64,000 nt of DNA from CAG-877 sp045125935 (GTDB lineage Bacteria; Bacillota_I; Bacilli_A; RF39; UBA660). The position numbers and the translations under genes are program-made. Shown here in pieces: positions 1-8,516 of the stretch. The notes below the pieces were generated by a model. That model did no database searches, was not told the origin of the DNA, and saw only the letters and a list, made by a program, of their open reading frames with translations. The DNA lies in NCBI GenBank assembly GCA_045125935.1, contig JBGVNW010000041.1, positions 76,690 to 140,689 on the forward strand, in the 5' to 3' direction. The stretch's first letter is position 1; each line of letters starts with the position of its first letter.

Positions 1-764
1 TTATAACACCAGATACAGCAGCGCCAACAACTGTACCTATAACGTCAACTGATTCTGTCCCAACAACCGTACCAACATATACAGGTGGCGGCGGAGGCGG
101 CGGCGGAGGCAGCGACTCTTCTTCCGGTGGCGGTTCTTCTTCTGATAGTGATACAGACGATAATGTAATTACAGATCAATCAACAGCTGATCCAATAGAA
201 GATGCAATAAGCACAACAACACCAGAAGAACCAACAGATGAAACAATACCAGAAGAAGAAATAATTACAGGTGTAACAGATAATACTCAAACAGGTGGAG
301 GAAGCAATTGGGGAACTTCTGGTGGAGGTCAATCATTTGATGAAACTGGAACAGATGAAAGCCTAGAAGATAATCTATCTGATGAGGATGCACTATTAGG
401 AGACGAAAGCTTAGATGATTTAGAAACTGAAGAGAGCATCTATACGATTCCAATGGCATCAGATGATGCATCAAGCACAACAGTAACTAAAGATGGAGTT
501 AATGCTGTACCTATTCTTGCAGGACTTGGTTTAGTCGCAGCAGCTGGAGTAGGAGCTAAAATATATATGGATAATAAGAAAAATAACGAAAATGGTGATG
601 ATGATGAGTTCATGGATGATAGTGAATTCGAAGAATTCTCATCAACTGATAGTGACCTAATTGCAGACGAATGGAATGATGAATCTTTAGATGATGGTAC
701 AAATGAAGAAGCTGATTATGAACGTCCAAGTTTCTATAGTGATACATTAGGCGAAGAAATTTAG
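1..764 (+). CDS. C-terminal part of a Thr/Pro/Gly-rich stalked membrane protein (5' truncated)
   Basis: The reading frame is open from the first base of the window (codons in phase with position 3) to the TAG at 762-764, so the true start lies upstream. The visible part is low-complexity. It has a Thr/Pro-rich stretch, a run of nine glycines near 85-111, Ser/Gly- and Asp/Glu-rich segments, then one hydrophobic segment (about 495-560, VPILAGLGLVAAAGVGAKIY) and an acidic cytosolic-type tail. This is the plan of a surface or envelope protein with an extended stalk and a C-terminal membrane anchor. No catalytic domain is visible in the part available. The following DUF4176 gene suggests, weakly, a type VII secretion-related setting. 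Confidence 0.7.
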   Translation, partial: ITPDTAAPTTVPITSTDSVPTTVPTYTGGGGGGGGGSDSSSGGGSSSDSDTDDNVITDQSTADPIEDAISTTTPEEPTDETIPEEEIITGVTDNTQTGGGSNWGTSGGGQSFDETGTDESLEDNLSDEDALLGDESLDDLETEESIYTIPMASDDASSTTVTKDGVNAVPILAGLGLVAAAGVGAKIYMDNKKNNENGDDDEFMDDSEFEEFSSTDSDLIADEWNDESLDDGTNEEADYERPSFYSDTLGEEI

Positions 765-795
765 TTATAAAATAAAGTTATAGACAGGAGAAAAT

Positions 796-1122
796 ATGGA
801 AAAAGAAAGATTTTTACCAATAGGTAGTGTTGTATTATTAAAAAATGCTACAAAACCAGTTATGATTACAGGATATTCAATTATTGGAAACGCAAATTCA
901 GAAAATCCAGAAGAAATAACAAAAAAGATGTACGAGTATGGTTGCTGTGTTTATCCTGAAGGTGTTTTAAGTACAAATTTAATAGGTGGATTTGATCATG
1001 AACAAATTGAAAAAATATTATTCGTAGGATACGAAACAGAAAGTCAAGCTCAAATTTCAACTCTATTAAATGAAAATTATGATAAATTAAGAGAAAAATT
1101 CGAAAAAGAAGGAAAAATATAA
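796..1122 (+). CDS. DUF4176-like small protein
   Basis: A 108-aa soluble protein with a good ribosome binding site (acaggag) ahead of the ATG. The sequence begins with FLPIGSVVLLKNATKPVMITG, followed by a YGCCVYPEG motif and a C-terminal FDHEQIEKILFVGYE stretch. That is the pattern of the DUF4176 family, which in Firmicutes is often encoded near WXG100/type VII secretion genes. Its biochemical role is unknown. It lies 31 bp after the stalked membrane protein and probably shares its transcript, which ends at the hairpin just downstream. The family call is by recognised pattern only. Confidence 0.65.
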   Translation: MEKERFLPIGSVVLLKNATKPVMITGYSIIGNANSENPEEITKKMYEYGCCVYPEGVLSTNLIGGFDHEQIEKILFVGYETESQAQISTLLNENYDKLREKFEKEGKI

Positions 1123-1127
1123 AAATT

Positions 1128-1160
1128 AAAAGCTACACCAAAAATTTGATGTAGCTTTTT
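1128..1160. terminator. Bidirectional terminator
   Basis: AAAAGCTACA (1128-1137) pairs with TGTAGCTTTT (1150-1159). A-rich and T-rich flanks on both sides let it serve the convergent DUF4176 and rodA-like genes. Confidence 0.8.
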
Positions 1161-1166
1161 TTATTG

Positions 1167-2303
1167 TTATCTATACTTATAAGTCCTAGACTTTTCCATC
1201 GAAATATTAAGTAATATCCCAACTAGTAACATGTATGATAAAAGACTGGATCCCCCATAAGAAATAAATGGAAGAGTAATACCAGTAATAGGGAGTAGAC
1301 CAACTGTCATTCCAATATTTTGAACTTGTTGAAATAAAAGCATGCCTACAATACCAGCTAAAATATATTTATCTGTATCATCGATTTTTCTCTTCGCAAG
1401 TCTAATTATATTTATATCGAAATAAATAATAATTCCAAGTAGTATGATAACTCCTATAATACCAAAGTTTGATGCAAATACTGCGAATATAAAATCAGTC
1501 GATGACTCTGGAAAATAAATAGGTGTCTTATTAAACCCATGTCCAAATAATCCAGCAGATCCAATTGCCGCCAAGGCATTTTCTAATTGTAGTCCAGATC
1601 CTGTTTTCCAATCGAATAATCTATCTAATCGATAAAATATTGAAGTACCAAATATATCAATAAACAATTCTTCCTTAAAGAAGTAAATTCCTAAAACACT
1701 TCCTAAAATTACCCCAATACAAGCAAATGCCAAGATAAACCATCCAACTCTAATACCCGATGAAAACATCATTACAAAATAGATTATTAAATAGATTATA
1801 ACAGCCCCAGTATCAGGTTGTAAAAAGGTAAGTATTGATGGAATAAGTACAATAATTAAAGTCTTTAAAATAAACAAAAACTCTTGCCAAATAGTTGGAT
1901 TTTTATAATCACTTCTAAAATTATGTATCATTGTAGCTAAAACAAGCATTATAAATATCTTCATAAATTCACTTGGCTGAATACTACCAACTCCAGGAAT
2001 TGTAAACCAACATTTACTATTATTAATAGGTGTTCCAAATAATAATAATCCAACTAACAAAATATTACCCAGTACATATAAAAACCAAGTATGTCGATAC
2101 AAAAACTCATTCTTAACTTTGAGTATTATAACTACTAAAATACTTCCTACAATATACCAAATAGCTTGTTTTAATGCCAAATTACCTAAACTTTGTGAAG
2201 TATAAGTTAATGCACTATATATTGTCATAATACTAATTATAGCCATTAAAAATATTGGAATAAGTATTTTAAAATTAATTTTATTATTTTTACTTTGTGT
2301 CAT
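1167..2303 (-). CDS. rodA: RodA/FtsW-family peptidoglycan glycosyltransferase
   Basis: SEDS-family polytopic membrane protein (about 378 aa from the chosen start, ten or so hydrophobic segments) that polymerises lipid II, with a partner transpeptidase, for wall elongation or division. Family signatures are IQPSEFMKIF in the middle and PFISYGGSSLLSYMLLVG near the C terminus. The start was taken at the ATG whose upstream AAAGG gives a ribosome binding site. An open frame extends further to a TTG at 2345, but a TATAAT lies inside that extension at 2331-2326, so the longer form would precede its own transcript. It is alone on this strand, convergent with the DUF4176 gene. RodA is favoured over FtsW or SpoVE by the C-terminal motif, without certainty. 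Confidence 0.85.
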   Translation of the reverse strand: MTQSKNNKINFKILIPIFLMAIISIMTIYSALTYTSQSLGNLALKQAIWYIVGSILVVIILKVKNEFLYRHTWFLYVLGNILLVGLLLFGTPINNSKCWFTIPGVGSIQPSEFMKIFIMLVLATMIHNFRSDYKNPTIWQEFLFILKTLIIVLIPSILTFLQPDTGAVIIYLIIYFVMMFSSGIRVGWFILAFACIGVILGSVLGIYFFKEELFIDIFGTSIFYRLDRLFDWKTGSGLQLENALAAIGSAGLFGHGFNKTPIYFPESSTDFIFAVFASNFGIIGVIILLGIIIYFDINIIRLAKRKIDDTDKYILAGIVGMLLFQQVQNIGMTVGLLPITGITLPFISYGGSSLLSYMLLVGILLNISMEKSRTYKYR

Positions 2304-2325
2304 ATTATCTTTACCTTTCATTTTT

Positions 2326-2331
2326 ATTATA
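2326..2331 (-). promoter_or_regulatory. -10 element of the rodA-like gene
   Basis: TATAAT on the minus strand, 23 bp before the chosen ATG. It lies inside the longer open frame and so decides the start. No convincing -35 is seen. Confidence 0.5.
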
Positions 2332-2388
2332 CCAAAATCACTCAAGTTTTATATCTTATTTTCATAAAATATAAAAAGGAGACAAAAT

Positions 2389-2730
2389 ATGAAAAAATTA
2401 CCAAAAGTTTTTCAAAATGATTTTTCAAAACCAATAAATAATAATAAGAAAGTCTGTTATTTAAGAAATGAAGATATAAAAGAAGAAAGAGAAGTTGTTC
2501 AAATAGAAAAAAAAGAACTAGAAGATGAGTCAACAATTAATGAAGTATTAGAAGAAATCTTTAGTGGAATAGGTTATTCTTATAATATTCCTTTAGAAAT
2601 AATTACTAAAAATAGAGCTTATAATACTAGTCTTATTGCTAAAACAAAGTATAATTTAATTACTTTAGATAATGAAATAATCCCTATATCAGAAATTACA
2701 AATATTACTATTAAAGATAAATCCAAATAA
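2389..2730 (+). CDS. Hypothetical protein beside spore-coat genes
   Basis: A 113-aa soluble protein with a strong ribosome binding site (aaaaggagaca) before the ATG. The N-terminal third is Lys/Asn-rich and charged. The C-terminal half (about residues 60-113) alternates hydrophobic and polar residues, as in a small beta domain (YNIPLEIITKNRAYNTSLIA, then ITLDNEIIPISEITNITI). This resembles small Firmicutes spore-coat-associated proteins of Sm-like or barrel type. I do not recognise a named family. It is convergent with the CotY/CotZ-like pair and shares its terminator, so a spore role is only a guess from context. Confidence 0.6.
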   Translation: MKKLPKVFQNDFSKPINNNKKVCYLRNEDIKEEREVVQIEKKELEDESTINEVLEEIFSGIGYSYNIPLEIITKNRAYNTSLIAKTKYNLITLDNEIIPISEITNITIKDKSK

Positions 2731-2763
2731 AAAGAATTGTACTTCTAAAATACAATCCTTTTT
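2729..2763. terminator. Bidirectional terminator
   Basis: AAAAAGaATTGTA (2729-2741) pairs with TACAATcCTTTTT (2751-2763). It separates the hypothetical gene from the convergent spore-coat gene. Confidence 0.75.
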
Positions 2764-2767
2764 ATTA

Positions 2768-3172
2768 TTAGCATAATTCTATATACGTATCAGCAAGACA
2801 TTTAACAGCACCAACACATTTTAAGTCAATAGTAAAAAATTCATTAGTTCCTACAAAGTTATTTTCATCATTTAAGTAAAGTATTCTAAAAGTAGCACAA
2901 CAATCATCTAATGATTCAATTCTAAATACTTCTGATTCTCTAGTTACACCATTAATTGTATAAGGAAAACGCCAAGGATTTCCAGTACAACAATTAAATA
3001 ACATTAATGGTCTAGTATTATAGCAAACACTTGTACATACAGGTCCTAAATAAGGTTTATCACATCCAGTAGATTGACAACCATTATCAAAATCTTGTTT
3101 TTGTAACATTAATATTCGTCTTAATAATTCACTTAAACATCCACAATCTCTTTCATTATTTTCATCACACAT
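2768..3172 (-). CDS. CotY/CotZ-like cysteine-rich spore-coat protein
   Basis: A 134-aa Cys-rich protein (14 Cys) with no signal peptide or membrane segment. The C-terminal half reads VFRIESLDDCCATFRILYL and then FFTIDLKCVGAVKCL. It closely follows the CotZ/CotY pattern (FRVE...CATL...F.VDL.C.CAI.CL) of the self-assembling crust and outer-coat proteins of Bacillus spores, which are crosslinked by disulfides. The start has a strong ribosome binding site (aaaggagg). It lies 15 bp downstream of a second, divergent paralogue in the same orientation, likely as one operon expressed in the mother cell. Its presence implies that the organism belongs to a spore-forming lineage. Confidence 0.85.
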   Translation of the reverse strand: MCDENNERDCGCLSELLRRILMLQKQDFDNGCQSTGCDKPYLGPVCTSVCYNTRPLMLFNCCTGNPWRFPYTINGVTRESEVFRIESLDDCCATFRILYLNDENNFVGTNEFFTIDLKCVGAVKCLADTYIELC

Positions 3173-3187
3173 AATAAAACCTCCTTT

Positions 3188-3568
3188 CTATAAGTTTTCA
3201 ACTACTGTATCAACTACACATTTAATAGCACAAATACAACCTAAATTAACTGTTATAAAACTATTAGTAGAAATATAATCATCACCATCAACAGCAAGTA
3301 CTCTTAAAGTTACACAATCATCAAATACTTTTTCAACTCTAAAAAAAGAACTACTTATCATATTTCCATTATCAATATAATTACTACTTAGTAGAGTACC
3401 ATTCTTAGTATATAAAGTAATAACCCTAGTATTATAACAAATTTGATTAATAGTAGGTCCTAAGTAAGGTTTAGTACAACCATCTTCTAAGCAATGTGTA
3501 TTTACTGAATTTTCTTGTAATAAATGAATTAATCTAAGTAAATTCCTAATACAATGATTAGTCCTCAT
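3188..3568 (-). CDS. Second CotY/CotZ-like spore-coat protein
   Basis: A 126-aa paralogue of the next gene. Shared landmarks are C..KPYLGP..., CYNTR, FFRVEKVFDDCVTLRVL and ITVNLGCICAIKCVVDT. The start was placed at the ATG preceded by AGGTGG with 5-nt spacing. A longer open frame reaches 3688 but has no ribosome binding site and extends into the likely promoter. It is the first gene of the coat pair. Fewer Cys residues than its neighbour suggest divergence after duplication, perhaps into two coat layers. Confidence 0.82.
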   Translation of the reverse strand: MRTNHCIRNLLRLIHLLQENSVNTHCLEDGCTKPYLGPTINQICYNTRVITLYTKNGTLLSSNYIDNGNMISSSFFRVEKVFDDCVTLRVLAVDGDDYISTNSFITVNLGCICAIKCVVDTVVENL

Positions 3569-3718
3569 AGTCTCCACCTCTTTATCTATTTCTAATATAA
3601 AGTATTCAAAACGTATTATTTTGTGTTTATAAATACCTATATAATTATATGTTTTATCACTAGAAATTAATCTCTTTATTTTTATCATTTTCTGTTATAT
3701 AATTATAGTGGTGATAGA

Positions 3719-4033
3719 ATGGAATATATAGAATATTTAATTATAGGAATAGTATTAGTAATTATCTTACTAGCAGTCTTAAAGGCTAATAAGAAGGATG
3801 CTAATCTAGATTTTAATAAATTAGTGGAATTGTTAGGTGGTAAGGAAAATATTATTTCTACTGAGACTAATTTATCAAGATTTAAAGTAACATTGAAAGA
3901 TGTTAGTAAAGCTAATAAAGAGGGAATTCAAAAATTAGGAGCAAAGGGAATTGTTGAAATAGATAATCAGTTAAAGATAATTCTTGGTCCTGAATCAAAA
4001 CAATTAAAAAAATATATCGATGAGATAAAATAA
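3719..4033 (+). CDS. Membrane-anchored PTS EIIB-like protein lacking the phosphorylation Cys
   Basis: 104 aa. Residues 4-22 form a membrane anchor, followed by a soluble domain with the layout of glucose-family EIIB (LVELLGGKENI..., RFKVTLKD, LGAKGIVEIDNQLKIILGPES). In active EIIB the phosphorylated Cys sits in an ACxTRLR motif. Here the equivalent stretch is TETNLSRFKV, with no Cys anywhere in the protein. It cannot act as a PTS phosphocarrier in the usual way and may be a structural or sensing derivative. Ribosome binding site gtggtgat. It lies upstream of the GH3 gene, a setting that recalls wall-sugar metabolism, but no EIIA or EIIC gene is near. Confidence 0.7.
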   Translation: MEYIEYLIIGIVLVIILLAVLKANKKDANLDFNKLVELLGGKENIISTETNLSRFKVTLKDVSKANKEGIQKLGAKGIVEIDNQLKIILGPESKQLKKYIDEIK

Positions 4034-4046
4034 TTAAAATGAAAGT

Positions 4047-4080
4047 TAAAGTAAGTACTTGAAAAGGTATTTACTTTTTT
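4047..4080 (+). terminator. Terminator after the EIIB-like gene
   Basis: AAAGTAA and TTACTTT arms around a 20-nt loop, followed by a T run. Confidence 0.55.
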
Positions 4081-4125
4081 CTTTAGCATAAATTTATCTT
4101 TAAATAAATATACTTATACTGGTAG

Positions 4126-5475
4126 GTGATCTATATTAATAAATATAAATATATACTTATTGCTTCTATATTTATAGTGGCACTATCTTTATTTTTGTTT
4201 CCTAAAGAGGAAGAAAAAGTAGAGACTAGTATTCTTAATGCTACTGTTATAAGTAGTAAAGTAAATAAGTTAACAGTTCGTGATGATAATAATTTAATTT
4301 ATACATTCGATGTAGAAAATAATTTATATGAAGCAGGAGAAAATTTAATTATTGAGTATACTGGATTATTAGATGAAAATCTAAACTTAGTAAATATTAC
4401 GCCTGTTTCACAAGATGAAGAAGAAATAGCTATTAGAACTAGTGATAGTATGTTTAATAATTTTAAAACTCTAGCTGAAAATAAGGTGAATGAAATGACT
4501 TTAGATGAGAAAATTGGTCAAATTCTTTTAGTTAGATATGAAAGTGATAAAGCCAAAGAGGCTATAAATACCTATAAGGTAGGAGGATTTGTTTTCTTTG
4601 AAAAGGATTTTAAGGATAAAACTACAAAAGAAGTTCAAGATATGATGACCTCTCTTCAAGCTATGGCTAAAATTCCGCTATTAACAGCCGTAGATGAAGA
4701 AGGTGGCGATGTAGTACGTGTAAGTAGTAATAAGAATTTAATTGAAAGTGAATTTTTATCGCCAAGAGAATTATATCTTGAGGGTGGTTTTGACTTAATA
4801 AGTGAAGATACTAAGAAAAAAAGTAATTTATTAGAAAATTTAGGTCTAAATGTCAACTTAGCACCTGTAGTAGATGTTTCAACTAACTCAACAGATTATA
4901 TGTATGATAGAACATTAGGAGAGGGAAGCGAATTAACTTCAACATATTCTAAAACGGTAATAGAGGCAAGTAAGGCGAATGATTCAGTATCTTATGTTAT
5001 GAAACACTTTCCTGGATATGGTAACAATGAAGATACTCATGATGGTCAAGTGATTGATAGTAGAACTTTAGAAGAAATTAAACAAAATGATTTACCACCA
5101 TTTGAAGCTGGTATTGCTAGTGGTGCAGAGGCAATCCTTGTAAGTCATAATATAGTCCAAAGTATTGATCAAAATAATCCAGCATCTCTTTCTGCGAGTG
5201 TACATAATCTATTAAGAGGCGATCTTGGTTTCACTGGTGTAATAATTACAGATGATTTAGCAATGGCTGCGGTTGCAAATATAGAGGATGTTACTGTAAA
5301 AGCTCTTCTTGCTGGCAACGATATCATTATAACAACAGATTATGAACAAGGCTTCAATGATATAAAACAAGCTGTAGAAGATGGAACAATAAGTGAAAGT
5401 TTAATTGACGAAATAGCGCATAAAATCATTTCTTGGAAGTACTATAAGGGACTAATGTATGATAAACAAAAATAA
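4126..5475 (+). CDS. GH3 family glycosidase, NagZ-like, membrane-anchored
   Basis: About 449 aa. An N-terminal membrane anchor (residues 8-26) and a small linker domain precede a GH3 catalytic barrel (about 115-445). It carries the NagZ-type signature KHFPGYG (293-299) followed by DTH (303-305), which supplies the His/Asp acid-base dyad of beta-N-acetylglucosaminidases, and the nucleophile Asp at ITDDLAM (Asp376). The likely role is removal of N-acetylhexosamine from wall muropeptides outside the membrane. The start is uncertain. The GTG at 4126 has no ribosome binding site in front, while AGGTGAT at 4124-4130 is well placed for an in-frame ATT at 4135, which would be a rare initiation codon. 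Confidence 0.85.
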   Translation: MIYINKYKYILIASIFIVALSLFLFPKEEEKVETSILNATVISSKVNKLTVRDDNNLIYTFDVENNLYEAGENLIIEYTGLLDENLNLVNITPVSQDEEEIAIRTSDSMFNNFKTLAENKVNEMTLDEKIGQILLVRYESDKAKEAINTYKVGGFVFFEKDFKDKTTKEVQDMMTSLQAMAKIPLLTAVDEEGGDVVRVSSNKNLIESEFLSPRELYLEGGFDLISEDTKKKSNLLENLGLNVNLAPVVDVSTNSTDYMYDRTLGEGSELTSTYSKTVIEASKANDSVSYVMKHFPGYGNNEDTHDGQVIDSRTLEEIKQNDLPPFEAGIASGAEAILVSHNIVQSIDQNNPASLSASVHNLLRGDLGFTGVIITDDLAMAAVANIEDVTVKALLAGNDIIITTDYEQGFNDIKQAVEDGTISESLIDEIAHKIISWKYYKGLMYDKQK

Positions 5476-5490
5476 TTTTTTAAACATAAA

Positions 5491-5510
5491 ATGACAAATT
5501 TTGTCATTTT
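5491..5510 (+). terminator. Terminator of the GH3 gene
   Basis: ATGACAAA (5491-5498) and TTTGTCAT (5500-5507) form a near-perfect inverted repeat followed by a T run. Confidence 0.65.
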
Positions 5511-5517
5511 TCCATAT

Positions 5518-5532
5518 TTCGACAAATTTCGA
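5518..5532 (-). promoter_or_regulatory. Candidate Spo0A box pair upstream of the sensor kinase
   Basis: The minus strand of 5518-5526 reads TTTGTCGAA, matching the Spo0A box core TGTCGAA. A second partial half (GGTCGAAA on the minus strand) follows at once around 5527-5534. The site is about 45 bp upstream of the histidine kinase start, where Spo0A control of a phosphorelay kinase would make sense. Confidence 0.5.
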
Positions 5533-5569
5533 CCTAATAATTATGTATCATCAAGATGAGGTGCATATT

Positions 5570-6805
5570 ATGTCTATAATTGAAAACGTAGTCTTATTAA
5601 GTATCTTTTTAACATTCCCTTTAACTGTTTATTTAATCTATGTAGCCTATATGAACAATATGGATTTAAAGGAAAAAAATCTTTTCCTAGATTTTGCTTT
5701 ACTTTCCTCAATATTTTTAATGACTAAATACATAGATGATAAATCTATTCATACAATCCTTTTTTATAACATTCCCTTACTTATAGCCTTCTTAAGAAAA
5801 AAGAAAACAACAGCCCTAATCATCTCTCTAATAATAGTTCATTTTACTAATAAATATACTACAATTCCAGAAATAATAACTGTCTTAGAGTATACTATTT
5901 ACTATATTGGTTATCTATTTATATCAAAAACAAAAAATAGAGAAACAAATATAATAAATACGTTAATCAGTATAAAATCCTTTTTAATTGCCTTTTTAAT
6001 ATTTATTTTATTAAATCCTAATGGAACACTTCTCGTAAATTCAGCTTATATCATCACAACTTTAAGTACTTTTATAATCTTTACCTATATCAGTCTTTCT
6101 CTTTTTAAGAAAGGAGAAGAAATAATTGATTTAAATAATATTTTAAAAGAAACCAAAAAACAACAGTATTTATATGAGTCTTTATCAAAATTAACCCATG
6201 AATTAAAAAATCCCATTACTGTCTGCAAAGGTTACTTAGAAATAATTGATCGAAGGGGATATTCGAAAGTAGAGGAGTATCTTCCTATTATTTCTGGTGA
6301 AATAGATCGAGCTTTATGTGTCATTAATGACTTTTCAACTTTAGGAAAGCTAACTACTTTAAATAAAGAAGAATTAGATTTAGAACTTTTATTAACAGAA
6401 ATAATTGGTACATTAAATCCAATATTTAAAAAGGAAAGAGCGACAATAATTCTTAATTTATCTGATGAAATATATATTTATGCTGATTATAATCGTTTAA
6501 AGCAAGTTTTTGTAAATATTTTAAAGAATGCTCTTGAAGCAAAGAAGGAAACAATTCCTTTGGAAGTTTTAATTAATGTAAAAAAATATAAGCATATAAT
6601 TAAAATAAATATTACAGATAATGGTATTGGTATGGATAAAGAAACTTTAGAAAATATGAATAAAATATTTTATACAACAAAAGCTAATGGTAATGGACTG
6701 GGCGTAGTTTTATCTACTGAAATAATTGAAATGCATAAAGGTACAATTAAATATTTATCTACAAAAGATATTGGTACATCTGTATCTATAACATTACCAA
6801 TATAG
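5570..6805 (+). CDS. Membrane sensor histidine kinase, sporulation KinB-like
   Basis: About 411 aa. The N-terminal half is a bundle of about six hydrophobic segments without an obvious extracellular sensor domain. Then comes a HisKA dimerisation helix with the phospho-accepting His in KLTHELKNPI, an N box (FVNILKNALEAK), a G1 box (DNGIGM) and a G2 box (GNGLGVVLS). The start at ATG 5570 is set by the gaggtg ribosome binding site. The layout is that of KinB-type kinases that feed the Spo0F/Spo0B/Spo0A phosphorelay. No response regulator lies next to it, as expected for an orphan phosphorelay kinase. The Spo0A-box-like site upstream supports the idea. Confidence 0.85.
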   Translation: MSIIENVVLLSIFLTFPLTVYLIYVAYMNNMDLKEKNLFLDFALLSSIFLMTKYIDDKSIHTILFYNIPLLIAFLRKKKTTALIISLIIVHFTNKYTTIPEIITVLEYTIYYIGYLFISKTKNRETNIINTLISIKSFLIAFLIFILLNPNGTLLVNSAYIITTLSTFIIFTYISLSLFKKGEEIIDLNNILKETKKQQYLYESLSKLTHELKNPITVCKGYLEIIDRRGYSKVEEYLPIISGEIDRALCVINDFSTLGKLTTLNKEELDLELLLTEIIGTLNPIFKKERATIILNLSDEIYIYADYNRLKQVFVNILKNALEAKKETIPLEVLINVKKYKHIIKINITDNGIGMDKETLENMNKIFYTTKANGNGLGVVLSTEIIEMHKGTIKYLSTKDIGTSVSITLPI

Positions 6806-6935
6806 TAAGGAACAAAGTTTTAATATTTAACTATCTAAGTAGTATTTTATCTTAATAGTAATTACAATTATATTTATCATTAGCAATTACTGTGCTTCTT
6901 CCTACAAATTTTAAAGAAAAATTCTTATAAATAAA

Positions 6936-6953
6936 AAAAGTCTTTCGACTTTT
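6936..6953 (-). terminator. Terminator of the small coat-like gene
   Basis: AAAAGTC (6936-6942), loop TTTC, GACTTTT (6947-6953). It overlaps the stop codon of the minus-strand gene. Confidence 0.7.
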
Positions 6954-7293
6954 AATAAAAATTATTATTATTACCAAAATTAGAAAAACTATTTGGAGAA
7001 GTTGCTTGAGTTGAATAAGTGCCTTGTGTTGAATATGGTGTTTGTGTTGAGTAGATTGGTTGACTATAAGGAACTTGATAAACAGGCATTGGCATTGGGT
7101 AGAATCCTCCACCACCACAACATTGATTATTCATTTGGTTGTTATTAGCGATTCCATAACCTAATGCTGTACCAGCAAGACCTCCTACAAGAAAAGGTGC
7201 CAAAAAAAATCTTTCACCATCTTGTGAATAACTAACAGAATTTCTGTACATAGTATTACTATTATTTGGTATAATATAATTGTGAGGGTACAT
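6952..7293 (-). CDS. Gly/Tyr/Gln-rich small protein, possibly spore-associated
   Basis: 113 aa, starting MYPHNYIIPNN with ribosome binding site aaaggagtgag. A short hydrophobic glycine-zipper stretch (FFLAPFLVGGLAGTALGYGIA) is followed by CCGGGG and a Tyr/Ser/Thr/Gln/Pro-rich tail with repeated YSTQ units. Low-complexity proteins of this type are common in spore coats and exosporia, and the gene lies within 3.5 kb of the CotY/CotZ-like genes. A longer open frame to 7377 would overlap the divergent aminopeptidase start and lacks a ribosome binding site. The function is not recognised. Confidence 0.6.
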   Translation of the reverse strand: MYPHNYIIPNNSNTMYRNSVSYSQDGERFFLAPFLVGGLAGTALGYGIANNNQMNNQCCGGGGFYPMPMPVYQVPYSQPIYSTQTPYSTQGTYSTQATSPNSFSNFGNNNNFY

Positions 7294-7345
7294 ATATCTC
7301 ACTCCTTTACAGTATCTTATGTAATTAGAAAGAATAGGTGATAAT

Positions 7346-8455
7346 ATGAATACTGAAAAATTAAATAATTTGGCCAAAACAATAGTAAATTATTCGCTTC
7401 ATTTAAAAGAAAATAGTAAAGTATTAGTTAGCTTTACTCCTGAAGCATCTCCACTAGTAGAAGAGTTAGTAAAAGAAGCTCAAGCAGTAAAAGCTATTAT
7501 GATTTTAGACATGTATAGTCCTAAATTAAATAGTTTATTAGCAGAAAAAAATACTGATGAAAGAATTGACTTAATTAAAGAAATAAGAGAGTTTGAAGTT
7601 GCTAATTACGATGCATTTATTTCAATAAGATATACATATAATGATTATGAAACTAAGAATGTTCCTAAAGAGATGCGTATTAAATTAGGTTTAGCAACAC
7701 AAGCAGCTGATGACATTAGAATCAATCAAAGAGACTGGGTACTATTGAATTATCCATCTCCACAAGATGCTTTTAAAGCTAAAATGACCACAACAGAATT
7801 TAATGAATTTGCTTTAGATGTAATGACTGTTGATTATGCTAAAATGTCTGCAGATATCAAGCCTCTAAAGGATTTGATGGAGAAAACAGATAAAGTAAGA
7901 ATCATCTCCCCTGGTACAGACTTAACTTTCTCAATTAAAGGACTACCAGCAGTACCTTGTACCGGAGATAAAAATATTCCTGATGGAGAACTTTACTCTG
8001 CCCCAGTAAAGGATAGTGTAAATGGAACTATTACTTATAATACTCCATGTCCATATAATGGAAATGTTTTCCACCATGTTTCATTGACTTTTGAAAATGG
8101 TAAGATAATAAAGGCAACATGTGATGAAGATGATGATAAATTAAATGAAATATTTGATACAGATGAAGGTGCTAGATATGTTGGAGAGTTTTCTTTAGGA
8201 TTCAATCCTAAAATTTTATATCCAATGGGCGATATCTTATATGATGAGAAAATTTTAGGAAGTCTACATTTTACACCAGGAAGATGTTATGCAGATTGTG
8301 ACAATGGTAATAGATCAAGTATTCACTGGGACATGGTTCTAATCCAAAGAGAAGACTTTGGTGGAGGAGAAATCTATTTTGATGATGTCCTAATTCGTAA
8401 AGATGGTAAATTCGTTATAGATGAATTAAAAGTATTAAACTACGAACAAAAATAA
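7346..8455 (+). CDS. M29-family aminopeptidase (AmpS/PepS-like)
   Basis: 369 aa, the normal length for the M29 (thermophilic aminopeptidase) family of cytosolic metallo-aminopeptidases with two divalent ions. Visible family landmarks in order are a core with LPAVPCTGDKNIPDGELYSAP (first metal Glu), VGEFSLGFN (second Glu), GSLHFTPGRCY (His, Tyr) and SIHWDMV (His, Asp). All the expected ligands are present. It releases N-terminal residues from peptides and is monocistronic, with its own terminator. The ATG at 7346 has a plausible site (ggtgat) and is divergent from the coat-like gene across a 52-bp gap. Confidence 0.9.
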   Translation: MNTEKLNNLAKTIVNYSLHLKENSKVLVSFTPEASPLVEELVKEAQAVKAIMILDMYSPKLNSLLAEKNTDERIDLIKEIREFEVANYDAFISIRYTYNDYETKNVPKEMRIKLGLATQAADDIRINQRDWVLLNYPSPQDAFKAKMTTTEFNEFALDVMTVDYAKMSADIKPLKDLMEKTDKVRIISPGTDLTFSIKGLPAVPCTGDKNIPDGELYSAPVKDSVNGTITYNTPCPYNGNVFHHVSLTFENGKIIKATCDEDDDKLNEIFDTDEGARYVGEFSLGFNPKILYPMGDILYDEKILGSLHFTPGRCYADCDNGNRSSIHWDMVLIQREDFGGGEIYFDDVLIRKDGKFVIDELKVLNYEQK

Positions 8456-8474
8456 GTCTAACAATGTTAGACTT
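8454..8474 (+). terminator. Terminator of the aminopeptidase gene
   Basis: AAGTCTAAC, loop aat, GTTAGACTT, then a T run. Confidence 0.85.
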
Positions 8475-8516
8475 TTTCTTTTGAAATTAAAGATATATTA
8501 TAAAAAAATTGTATTA

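Noticed and set aside
81..111. GGC/GGA run as a microsatellite
   Set aside because: It is in frame and encodes a glycine linker in the stalk of the surface protein, with mixed codons.
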